This document shows positions 1-7,051 of a stretch of DNA of 21,675 nucleotides, piece by piece. The position numbers were made by a program, and so were the translations under genes. The notes under the pieces are model-generated. The model was given only the letters and a program-made list of their open reading frames with translations. It had not been told where the DNA came from and ran no database searches. Every line of letters begins with the position of its first letter. Positions within the stretch are counted from its first letter, which is position 1. This DNA comes from Cognatazoarcus sp050305135 (GTDB lineage: Bacteria; Pseudomonadota; Gammaproteobacteria; Burkholderiales; Rhodocyclaceae): NCBI GenBank assembly GCA_050305135.1, contig JBNLET010000270.1, positions 1-21,675 on the forward strand, read 5' to 3'.

Positions 1-7
1 CCTCCAG

Positions 8-24
8 CCCCGCGCCGTGCGGGG
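8..24 (+). other. G/C hairpin at the left edge
   Basis: CCCCGC (8-13) and GCGGGG (19-24) form a perfect 6-bp stem around a 5-base loop. It lies about 65 bases before the first gene. It could be the terminator of a gene left of the window or a leader structure. No T-run follows, so a terminator call is not supported. Confidence 0.25.
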
Positions 25-89
25 TCGTGCGTAAGCTTCCCGCAGGTCTCGACGTCAACCCGGTCACGAGACCCAAACCGGGAAGTGCG

Positions 90-2072
90 ATGACCGACGA
101 TACCGGAGCGCAGGCCAGCGCCGAGCTGGGCGACAAGGGACTGCAGCGACTCACGGCCGAACTGCGGGCGCTGCTGGATGTGCGCGATCGCAGCTACGGC
201 CTGCCGGCGCGCGACTACCCGCAGTGCTTCGTCGGCAGCGAGGCGGTATCGGCGATGGTGCTGGCCGGGATCGCCAGCGATGCGGCCGATGCGGTGCGCC
301 TCGGCAACCTGCTCGTCGAGGCCGGCGTGCTGCGCCACGTGCTCGACGAGCACCCCTTCCGCGACGCCTATCTGTTCTACCGCTTCTCGGACGACGCCGG
401 TCACGGCCGGCCGCTGCGTCACGAGGATGGCCAGCCGGTCAGCTGGGCGGATTTTCTCGCGCCGCCCCGACGCGGCGAGGTCGACACCTCGGGGCTGCAG
501 GCGCGCATCCCGGAGCGCGACCCGGAGCTGTCGTCGTTCCTGGCGGACGAACTCGATCACATCGGCATCGCGCCGATGGATGCGCACAACGTGCGCCTGC
601 TCGACAACGTGCGGCCGCCGGCCTGGATCGATCCGGATCCTCGCTCGCGCTACAACCTGGTGGTGGTGGGCGGCGGCGCCGGTGGGCTGATCTGCGCCGC
701 CGCCGCGGCGGGCCTGGGCGCACGGGTGGCGCTGGTCGAATCGCACCTGCTCGGCGGCGACTGCCTCAATGTCGGCTGCGTGCCGTCGAAGGCCCTGATC
801 CACTGCGCCAAGGTGGCGGCAGCGGTACGCGATGCCGCGCAGCTCGGCATCGGCAGTGGCGACGCGAGTGTGGACTTCGGCCGCGTCATGGCGCGCATGC
901 GCCGCCTGCGCGCGCAGATCTCATCCAACGATTCGGCGCGGCGCTATGCCGAGGACCTCGGCGTCGACGTGTTTCTCGGGCGCGGGGTGTTCATCGACGG
1001 CAGCCGCATCGAGGTCAACGGCAAGACGCTGGAGTTCGCCAAGGCCGTCGTCGCCACCGGGGCCACCGCGGCCGTTCCGCCGATTCCGGGGCTGTCCACG
1101 ACGCCTTATCTGACCAATGCCACGCTGTTCAACCTGACCGAGCTGCCGCGCAGGATGGCCGTGATCGGGGCCGGTCCGATCGGCATCGAACTGGCCCAGG
1201 CCCTGCAGCGGCTGGGATCCGAGGTGACGGTGTTTTCGCGCGGCCGGATCCTGCCGCGCGAGGAGCCGGATGCCGTGGAGGTGGTGCGCCAGGCGCTCGA
1301 AGCCGACGGTGTCCGCTTCGTCCGGGTATCCGAGTACCTGCAGGCGGAAGCACCCGCCGCCTCGCCGCCGATCCGGCTGACGGTGCTCGCCGAAGGCCAA
1401 CGCAGGCAGCTGGAGTTCGACGCGCTGCTGGTGGCCGCCGGGCGCAAGCCCTCGGTCGCCGGTCTCGGGCTGGAGGACGCCGGCGTCGACTTCGACGCGC
1501 GCGAAGGCGTGCGGGTCAACGAGCGGCTGCAGACCAGCAATCCGAACATCTTCGCGCTGGGGGACGTGGCCAGCCGTTACCAGTTCACCCACATGGCCGA
1601 TTTCATGGCCCGCCTGGTGGTACGCAACGCGCTATTCCTGGGCCGCGACAAGCACTCCGACCTGATCGTGCCGTGGGCGACCTATACCGACCCCGAAATC
1701 GCCCACGTGGGGCTGTACGAATCCGACCTGACCGAGCGCGACATCGCCTACCGGAGTTTCGTGCGCAGCTTCGGCGAGGTCGATCGCGCGCTGCTCGAAG
1801 ACGCAAGCGCGGGATTCGTCAGGATTCACGTCCGCCAGGGAAGCGACAGGATCCTCGGCGCCACCATCGTCGCCCCCCACGCCGGCGACATGATCGGCGA
1901 GATCGCGGTGGCGATGCAGGCCGGCATGGGGCTGGGCGGCCTGGCCGGCGTGATCCATCCCTATCCGACCCTGGCCGAGGCGATCCGCCAGTGCGGCGAC
2001 GCCTACAACCGCAGCCGCCTGACGCCGACGGTACGCGCGATGTTCAGCCGCCTGATGCGCTTGCAGCGCTAG
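90..2072 (+). CDS. DEP-domain FAD/NAD(P)-dependent pyridine nucleotide-disulfide oxidoreductase (MerA/Lpd-like)
   Basis: This 660-residue flavoprotein has an N-terminal DEP domain at about residues 20-100, recognisable by the FVGSEAV and FRDAYLFYRF blocks. A linker follows to about residue 187, then a class I disulfide reductase. The FAD motif is GGGAGG at 194-199, the redox disulfide is Cys225/Cys230 in GGDCLNVGC, the NAD(P) Rossmann motif is GAGPIG near 360, and the second FAD motif is ALGDVA. The C-terminal dimer domain carries HPYPTLAE with His623 and Glu630, the usual acid-base pair. The core should move electrons between NAD(P)H and a disulfide or other acceptor in the cytoplasm. The C-terminal Cys-Cys of true mercuric reductases is absent and no mer genes are nearby, so the substrate is unknown. 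ATG at 90 is chosen (weak GGGAAG at 80-85); an in-frame GTG at 27 would add 21 unlikely residues. The DEP fusion is unusual. Confidence 0.88.
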   Translation: MTDDTGAQASAELGDKGLQRLTAELRALLDVRDRSYGLPARDYPQCFVGSEAVSAMVLAGIASDAADAVRLGNLLVEAGVLRHVLDEHPFRDAYLFYRFSDDAGHGRPLRHEDGQPVSWADFLAPPRRGEVDTSGLQARIPERDPELSSFLADELDHIGIAPMDAHNVRLLDNVRPPAWIDPDPRSRYNLVVVGGGAGGLICAAAAAGLGARVALVESHLLGGDCLNVGCVPSKALIHCAKVAAAVRDAAQLGIGSGDASVDFGRVMARMRRLRAQISSNDSARRYAEDLGVDVFLGRGVFIDGSRIEVNGKTLEFAKAVVATGATAAVPPIPGLSTTPYLTNATLFNLTELPRRMAVIGAGPIGIELAQALQRLGSEVTVFSRGRILPREEPDAVEVVRQALEADGVRFVRVSEYLQAEAPAASPPIRLTVLAEGQRRQLEFDALLVAAGRKPSVAGLGLEDAGVDFDAREGVRVNERLQTSNPNIFALGDVASRYQFTHMADFMARLVVRNALFLGRDKHSDLIVPWATYTDPEIAHVGLYESDLTERDIAYRSFVRSFGEVDRALLEDASAGFVRIHVRQGSDRILGATIVAPHAGDMIGEIAVAMQAGMGLGGLAGVIHPYPTLAEAIRQCGDAYNRSRLTPTVRAMFSRLMRLQR

Positions 2073-2237
2073 TCCGCATGCCCGCGGGCGCGATCCGGCA
2101 GCATCTGGGCGGCTAGCCGTCCCGAGGCGTCACGCCGGCACGCGCGATGCGCTGCGGCGACGCCCAAGCCGGGCGTGCAAGGCCGTGTAATGAATGGGGT
2201 CCCCGTTGCGACAATATCCTGATGGCACATCCACCGC

Positions 2238-2254
2238 CTTTCCGTTGCGGAAGG
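2238..2254 (+). other. Small hairpin in the 256-base gap 2073-2328
   Basis: CTTTCCG (2238-2244) and CGGAAGG (2248-2254) pair around a TTG loop, with one G-T wobble. It lies between the tail of the DEP oxidoreductase gene and the tail of the opposing gene. There is no T-run, so it is at best a weak transcript end. The rest of the gap holds only short palindromes (GCCCGCGGGC at 2080-2089, GAATC-AC-GATTC near 2283-2294) and no convincing gene. Confidence 0.25.
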
Positions 2255-2328
2255 ATGTCGGCTGCCGTGAGGGCACGGAATTGAATCACGATTCGATCGG
2301 TCGCGAGGCGCAGGCATGGCCTGCCGAG

Positions 2329-3018
2329 TCAGCCGGCATCGGCATGCCGCCGCATGCGCAATACCGTCAGGCGCTCGATGCCCGGCCCGTCGAGGCACGC
2401 GGGGATGTCCACCGTGCCGGCGGGGTCGGCGGTGACGATCACGACGCGGGCCGCCTCGCAGATCACCGGCGGGGTCAGGCTGACGTGCGTCAGCGCGCTC
2501 GCCGCGTCGTAGCCCACCACGGCGAGCCGCACGAGATCGGGCAGCGCGGCACCGCAGCGCCGCAAGACCCCTGCAGCGGCCGCTTCGCCCCGATCCAGGG
2601 CGACCAGGCCGAATCTCGGCAGTTCGCCGTTGCGCAGCGAAAATGCACCCCTCAGGCTTTGCTCGAAGCGGAGCGCGGCCAGCCCGGCGTCGCGCTCGCC
2701 GGCGGGCACCTGGATCAGGGTTGCGGGATCCAGGCCCGCGGACCTCACCTGGCAGCGCAGGCCGAAGGCACGCGCGTGGCGGCGCGGGTCCCACAAGGTC
2801 TCGGTGGTCACCAGCACCGGCCGGGCGGGGGCTTCGCCCTGGTACGGACTTGCGCGGCGCAGATCGAGCAGCCCGGCTGCAAGCAGCGCCGGCGAAAACG
2901 CCAGGCACAGCCGTTCGGTGCGTGCCAGCGCGCTGCATATGCTCTGCTCGAGCAGCGCGCCGAGTACCCTCGCAGCCTCGCACCGGGTATCGCAGTCGAT
3001 GATCGTGGGCGGCTTCAT
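2329..3018 (-). CDS. Degenerate 6-phosphogluconolactonase/NagB-fold protein, probably not catalytic
   Basis: This 229-residue protein follows the order of blocks in 6-phosphogluconolactonase (Pgl). A helical start leads to the LAFSPALLAAGL strand/turn (39-50), where Pgl has its GG-SP phosphate loop. ETLWDP (73-78) stands in place of DERWVP. FGLVALDRGEAAAAGVL (136-152) stands in place of the LVLLGMGxDGHTASLF catalytic block. HVSLTPPVICEAARVV (178-193) matches the conserved R-hTLT-PVI-A block. The catalytic His of the GHTAS motif and the DER acid/base cluster are gone, so normal lactone hydrolysis is unlikely. A sugar-phosphate-binding or regulatory role is possible but is inference. ATG at 3018 is preferred over the 20-residue upstream extension because an AGGGAC precedes it and the Pgl alignment begins there. 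The gene is divergent from the kinase gene and convergent with the oxidoreductase gene. Confidence 0.6.
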   Translation of the reverse strand: MKPPTIIDCDTRCEAARVLGALLEQSICSALARTERLCLAFSPALLAAGLLDLRRASPYQGEAPARPVLVTTETLWDPRRHARAFGLRCQVRSAGLDPATLIQVPAGERDAGLAALRFEQSLRGAFSLRNGELPRFGLVALDRGEAAAAGVLRRCGAALPDLVRLAVVGYDAASALTHVSLTPPVICEAARVVIVTADPAGTVDIPACLDGPGIERLTVLRMRRHADAG

Positions 3019-3201
3019 TGCCGGGTCCCTGCGTATATCGCCGTGGTCCCCAGTGTGCCCGCCGGCGGTCCCGCGCACTATTGGCGGCAGCCGAAGCCGG
3101 ACTGCGGCAGCTACCTAGCCGGTATTTCCCGCCCCCCCACGGCAGCGGCCGCCGCTGCGCCGTCCATCGCAGCGCATCCTTGCCGCGCGACGGTGTGAGA
3201 G

Positions 3202-5229
3202 ATGCGGGCCACGGGGACGCCAACGATGGTACCGGGCTGCACGCGGGCGGCCCGGATCCGGCGCGCATCGCTGACCCGCGGAGCATTGCTGGCGCTGGCG
3301 TACGCGGCGCTCGGTGCGCTGGTGCACGCCTTCGGCGCGCTCGACGCATCCTCCTCCGGCTTCTGGCCCGGAACCGGCATCGGTCTCGCGGCGGCGCTGA
3401 TCCACGGCCCGGCCTCGATCGTCTGGGTGGTGCTCGGCGACATGGCTTTGCTGCTGGGCCTGGGCACGCCGCCCGAGCTGTCGCTGGCGCACGCATCCAC
3501 GGTAGCGGCCGAGATCGCGCTGGCATGGTGCGTACTGGCGCGCCTGTCCCCGATCGAGGCGCGCTTCGAGCGCATACGCGACGTGGTGACCTTCGTGCTC
3601 GGCGGCGTCGTGCTGACGACCTCGCTGTGCCTGCTCAGCAGCGTGCTCATGCACCGCCTGCTGCTCGCCCCGGGCGGGCGGCCGGATCCGACCGATGCCG
3701 CGCTGTGGCTCGGTCACGGCCTCGGCATTCTGGCGGTCACGCCGGCCCTGCTGTGCTGGCACGCCGACCGCCGTCCATTGCTGCGCACGAACGAACTCGT
3801 CGTGCTGGTCGCGAGCTGCGTCGCGATGCTGGCGCTGGCCGCGGCGAGCCGGCCGCATACCGAGCCGATCCTGCTGTATGCGGTCTTTCCGTTGATCCTG
3901 TGGGCCGCACTGCGCTTCGGACCACGCGAGGTGGCCTCGGTACTGATGCTCGCCGGTGGCGGTGCCGCGATGATCGCGATCCGTGCCGCGGGCCCGCAGG
4001 CATCTTCGCCCGCAACGCTGGCGACGACTACGCTGCTGCTGCTGGTCGCCAGCTTCTCCGGGCTGCTGCTGGCCGCGGCGCTGTCGGAGCGGAGCGCGGC
4101 CGCGCGCCGCACGGAAGACAACGAGCGGCTGTACCGTGCGGTGCTGCAGCAGATGGCCGAAGGCGTGGTCCTGCTCGACGATCGGGGCCGCCTGTGCCAT
4201 GTCAGCGACCGCTTCTGCGACATCGCCGGCCGCAGCCGCGACGTGCTGCTTGGGATGCGGCTCGACGAGCTGGTGCTCGACTTCGACCGCGAGCGGCTGG
4301 CGGCCTCGCTGCAGGGCTGCCACCGCGGGCGATCCGCCTACCTCGAGGCGGAGCTGCTGCGACCGCCGCAACAGCGATTGATCCTGTCGTTTTCGCCGCG
4401 CCCGCTGGTCGGCAACGAAGCCTTTGCCAATGCCACGCTGATCGTCGTCTCCGACGTCACCGAACGACGCCGGGCCGAGGAGCAGGCGCGGCGACAGTTG
4501 CAACAGCTTGCCCACTTGAGCCGGCTCGACGCGCTGGACCAGATGGCGAGCACGATCGCCCACGAGATTTCGCAGCCGATCACCGCCATCGGCGCCTACG
4601 CACGGGCCGGGCAGCGCAGGCTGGGCACGATCGGAAACAGCGACGCCGATCTGGCCGACGCGCTCGAGGGCATCGCCAATGCCGCACGCCACGGCGGCGA
4701 GGTGCTGCAGCGCATCCGCCGCCTGGCCGGCGACCATCCGCTCCAGATCGTCGAAATCGAGCCCGGCTACCTGATCGCGGAGATCACCCGCCTGCTCGAG
4801 GCCGAAGCGCGCCAGTACGGCATCTCGCTGGCGAGCGACGCCTCCTTGCTGCGGCCCCGCGTGCGGGCCGATGCGATCCAGATTCAGCAGGTATTGCTCA
4901 ACCTCATGCACAACGGGCTGGAAGCCATCGCGGAGTCCGCATGCCCGCGGCGCGAACTGCGTCTGTCCGCCCACGCGCTGGACGACGCGCGGGTCGAATT
5001 CCGCGTTCGCGACTCGGGACCGGGCATCGAGGTGCACGACCAGCAGGCGATATTCGAGCCCTTCCATACCAGCAAGACCGGCGGCACCGGCATCGGCCTG
5101 GCGATCAGCCGATCGATCGCCGAAGCCCACGGCGGCGAGTTGCGGGTGGACTCGCGGCCCGGCTGCGGCGCGACCTTCCGGCTGTTGCTGCCCGCCTGCC
5201 CGGAAGCCGAACGGATCGACCATGTCTGA
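3202..5229 (+). CDS. MASE1-PAS sensor histidine kinase
   Basis: This 675-residue hybrid membrane sensor begins with an integral MASE1 domain (about 24-295, some eight hydrophobic segments). Its landmarks are FWPGTGI (54-60), WLGHGLGILAVTP (169-181) and FPLILWAALRFG (229-240). A PAS domain follows (about 308-420), ending in VVSDVTERRRAEE. The HisKA domain has the H-box AHEISQPITAI with phospho-acceptor His454. The HATPase domain has N-box Asn571 (LLNLMHNGLEAI), G1 DSGPGI at 604-609, F-box IFEPFHTSK and G2 GGTGIGLAI from 627. The AHEISQP H-box places it with FixL/TodS/StyS-type kinases. The ligand cannot be read from sequence. The stop overlaps the start of the next gene by 8 bases, so kinase and regulator are translationally coupled. 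The start could instead be ATG 3226, which has a better-spaced GGGGAC; neither start affects a domain. Confidence 0.93.
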   Translation: MRATGTPTMVPGCTRAARIRRASLTRGALLALAYAALGALVHAFGALDASSSGFWPGTGIGLAAALIHGPASIVWVVLGDMALLLGLGTPPELSLAHASTVAAEIALAWCVLARLSPIEARFERIRDVVTFVLGGVVLTTSLCLLSSVLMHRLLLAPGGRPDPTDAALWLGHGLGILAVTPALLCWHADRRPLLRTNELVVLVASCVAMLALAAASRPHTEPILLYAVFPLILWAALRFGPREVASVLMLAGGGAAMIAIRAAGPQASSPATLATTTLLLLVASFSGLLLAAALSERSAAARRTEDNERLYRAVLQQMAEGVVLLDDRGRLCHVSDRFCDIAGRSRDVLLGMRLDELVLDFDRERLAASLQGCHRGRSAYLEAELLRPPQQRLILSFSPRPLVGNEAFANATLIVVSDVTERRRAEEQARRQLQQLAHLSRLDALDQMASTIAHEISQPITAIGAYARAGQRRLGTIGNSDADLADALEGIANAARHGGEVLQRIRRLAGDHPLQIVEIEPGYLIAEITRLLEAEARQYGISLASDASLLRPRVRADAIQIQQVLLNLMHNGLEAIAESACPRRELRLSAHALDDARVEFRVRDSGPGIEVHDQQAIFEPFHTSKTGGTGIGLAISRSIAEAHGGELRVDSRPGCGATFRLLLPACPEAERIDHV

Positions 5230-5845
5230 TACCACCATTCACATCGTCGATGACGACGCACTGGTGCTCGACGCCTTGCGGCTGCTGTATCGCTCGGTCG
5301 GTCTGGACGCCAGCTGCTTTTCCTCGCCGCAGCAGATGCTCGCCGCTTCGCTGCCCGAAAACGTCTGCCTGGTCACCGATCTGCGCATGCCGGGCATGAG
5401 CGGGATCGAGCTGTTCGAGACGCTGCGCGAACGCGGCCACCGCGTCGGCGCCGTCGTCATCACCGGTCACGGCGACGTGCCGCAGGCGGTCAAGGCGATG
5501 AAGGCCGGCGCGCTCGACTTCCTGCAAAAGCCGTTCAACGAACAGGACTTGCTCGACGCAACGCACCGCGCGCTGCGTCTGCTCGGTACGCCGCGCGATG
5601 CCGCCGAGAAGGCGAGCGAAAGACTGGCGCTGCTGACCCAGCGAGAGCTGGAAGTGCTGCGGCTGGTCGTGCAGGGCCAGCCCAACAAGCGGATCGCCCG
5701 CACGCTGGACGTCAGCACCCGCACGGTCGAAGCCCACCGCGCACACCTGATGGAAAAGCTGCAGGTGAAGTCGCTCGCCGAGCTGGTGCGGCTGGCCGTC
5801 GCGGGCGAGCTGGCCGACCCGCCTCCGCCCGACCCCCCCGCGTAG
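5222..5845 (+). CDS. FixJ/NarL-type two-component response regulator
   Basis: This 207-residue regulator has a receiver domain (about 5-118) and a LuxR-type helix-turn-helix (about 136-197). The receiver has the acidic pocket DDD at 10-12, phospho-acceptor Asp53 in TDLRMPGMSG, Thr81 in ITGHGD and Lys103 in LQKPF. The output domain carries LTQRELEVLRLVVQGQPNKRIA and STRTVEAHRAHLMEKL, typical of FixJ/StyR/TtrR regulators. It is the cognate partner of the upstream kinase, whose stop codon it overlaps. The ATG at 5222 begins directly with the receiver strand (MSDTTIHIVDDD), so the start is well fixed. The C-terminal tail is proline-rich (PPPPDPPA). Likely targets are its own operon and possibly the EF-hand and thioredoxin genes that follow on the same strand; that is inference from position only. 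Confidence 0.94.
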   Translation: MSDTTIHIVDDDALVLDALRLLYRSVGLDASCFSSPQQMLAASLPENVCLVTDLRMPGMSGIELFETLRERGHRVGAVVITGHGDVPQAVKAMKAGALDFLQKPFNEQDLLDATHRALRLLGTPRDAAEKASERLALLTQRELEVLRLVVQGQPNKRIARTLDVSTRTVEAHRAHLMEKLQVKSLAELVRLAVAGELADPPPPDPPA

Positions 5846-6031
5846 TCACCGCAGACCCGATCGGTAGCCATACGAATGGTCCGCACCTGCTTGCCGGATT
5901 AACTTGGAAACGTGCTCCGGGCCGACACCGAAGCCGCGCCCAGGGCGACACGGAAACGCCAGGCGCAGCCGAAGCGATCGGCGCCTCGAGCGCAGGACGA
6001 CAACGAAAACGCAAGCAGGAGGACACCCATC

Positions 6032-6298
6032 ATGACACGCCAGACCATCAAGCTGAGCACGATGCTTCCCCTCGTACTGGCTGCGGCCTTCGCGGCGGCG
6101 CCGGCGCAGGCGGACCTGCCCAAGGCGGTCTCCACGCCGAACGTCCGCGACATGGACAGCAACGGCAACGGACGCGTCGAGAAGGAAGAGTACATCGCGT
6201 ACATGACCAAGGCCTTCGATCGGGCGGCCGGCAGCAAAGGCTACTGCACGTTCGAAGAGGTCCAGGAGGGTTTTGCCAAGTTCGTGGCCAACCCTTGA
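6032..6298 (+). CDS. Small secreted single EF-hand protein
   Basis: An 88-residue protein with a Sec signal peptide: basic start MTRQTIK, hydrophobic LPLVLAAAFAAAP and a cleavage site after AQA (25-27). The mature part of about 61 residues holds one canonical Ca2+-binding EF-hand loop, D42-S-N-G-N-G-R-V-E-K-E-E53, with ligands at positions 1, 3, 5, 9 and 12 and the invariant Gly47. A second helix-loop-helix around 62-80 (FDRAAGSKGYCTFEEV) looks like a degenerate hand without ligands; Cys72 is the only cysteine in the mature part. A strong AGGAGG at 6017-6022, nine bases before the ATG, fixes the start. It should act in the periplasm. The thioredoxin-like gene begins 33 bases downstream, so co-transcription is likely. 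The specific role is unknown. The 186-base gap before it (5846-6031) shows no convincing promoter. Confidence 0.82.
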   Translation: MTRQTIKLSTMLPLVLAAAFAAAPAQADLPKAVSTPNVRDMDSNGNGRVEKEEYIAYMTKAFDRAAGSKGYCTFEEVQEGFAKFVANP

Positions 6299-6331
6299 GA
6301 CCCGTCCACATCGACCACGGGGGATCGCGTT

Positions 6332-6973
6332 GTGGCCAAACGGTTTCCATGCAGAGCGCGTGATCCCGCCGACGGTGCCTGCCCGCGGCCGGCCGAGCCA
6401 GGCCGGCCGCGGGTAGCCGCACGGCGGCCTGTGCAGCGAACGGCCTGCGGCAGCGCTGGGCCGCGGCGCGACGGATTCCTGCTCGGCCGGCTGCTGCCGG
6501 TATTGCTGGCGGCGGTGGCCCTGCTCTTCTCGATGCCGGCTGCGGCCGCCCGGCCGGACATCGGGGATGCCCTCCGGATGCCCCAGATCACGCTCGTCGA
6601 CGGCAGCCGCATGGCGGCCTCCAGCCTCGACGACAAGGTCGTGGTGGTGATGTTCTGGGCCACCTGGTGTCCGGTGTGCGCGAGCGAGATGCCGTACCTG
6701 GAGCAGTTGTACAGGAAGCAGTACGCGCGGGGACTGAGGGTCATCGCGGTATCGCTCGACGACAGCGTGGCCGACGTGCGCCGCTACTGGACGGCGGGCG
6801 AGTTCACGATGCCCGTGGCGATGCGAAGCCCCGAATTGCGCGAGCGGTTCGGCGGCATTCGCGGCACCCCGACCTTCTACGTGCTGGATCGCGCGAGCCG
6901 GATTCACGCCCACCATCTCGGCCGTCTCGAACCCGAGGCTTTCGAAGGCATGATCGACGCATTGCTGCGCTGA
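6332..6973 (+). CDS. TlpA/ResA-type membrane-anchored or periplasmic thioredoxin
   Basis: A 213-residue redoxin. A hydrophobic segment at about 50-72 (LGRLLPVLLAAVALLF) ends in AAAA and works as signal peptide or anchor. The thioredoxin fold follows, with active site WATWCPVC (Cys113, Cys116), the TlpA-type strand LRVIAVSLDDS and the cis-proline motif GTPTFYVLD (Pro180). Such proteins reduce disulfides in the periplasm, for example in cytochrome c or cuproprotein maturation. CPVC is a less common variant of the CxxC pair. Start choice is uncertain. GTG at 6332 has a good GGGGGA seven bases upstream but gives a 46-residue Arg/Pro-rich stretch before the signal segment. GTG at 6431 would give a more normal signal peptide (V34 of the long form). 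The RRDGFLLG before the hydrophobic core is not a proper Tat motif. It probably forms a unit with the EF-hand gene. Confidence 0.85.
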   Translation: MAKRFPCRARDPADGACPRPAEPGRPRVAARRPVQRTACGSAGPRRDGFLLGRLLPVLLAAVALLFSMPAAAARPDIGDALRMPQITLVDGSRMAASSLDDKVVVVMFWATWCPVCASEMPYLEQLYRKQYARGLRVIAVSLDDSVADVRRYWTAGEFTMPVAMRSPELRERFGGIRGTPTFYVLDRASRIHAHHLGRLEPEAFEGMIDALLR

Positions 6974-6994
6974 GCACCGGCGGCGCCGACGGCG

Positions 6995-7013
6995 CGCCGC
7001 CTTCATGGCGGCG
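6995..7013 (+). terminator. Hairpin between convergent genes, possible weak terminator
   Basis: CGCCGCC (6995-7001), loop TTCAT, GGCGGCG (7007-7013): a perfect 7-bp G/C stem 22 bases after the thioredoxin stop, in the gap before the opposing AraC-type gene. No T-run follows on either strand, so intrinsic termination is uncertain. Confidence 0.3.
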
Positions 7014-7051
7014 AGGGCGGCTGCCGTCGCGCGGGGCGCGGGAGATGCCGG

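Noticed and set aside
90..2072. Mercuric reductase
   Set aside because: The C-terminal vicinal cysteines and any mer genes are missing. Only the general disulfide reductase core is shared.
2069..2227. A possible 53-residue gene on the minus strand in the gap after the oxidoreductase
   Set aside because: No ribosome site, no recognisable motif, and overlap with the oxidoreductase stop; probably chance.
3115..5238. A 707-codon open frame on the minus strand opposite the histidine kinase gene
   Set aside because: The plus-strand frame has a full MASE1-PAS-kinase with every motif. The minus frame is Gln/Arg/Ala-rich without any domain, a usual shadow in GC-rich DNA.
5877..5894. A sigma54-like TGG...TTGC promoter before the EF-hand gene
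   Set aside because: The spacing between the GG and GC elements is 9 or 13 bases rather than the required 10, and no enhancer-binding activator is nearby.
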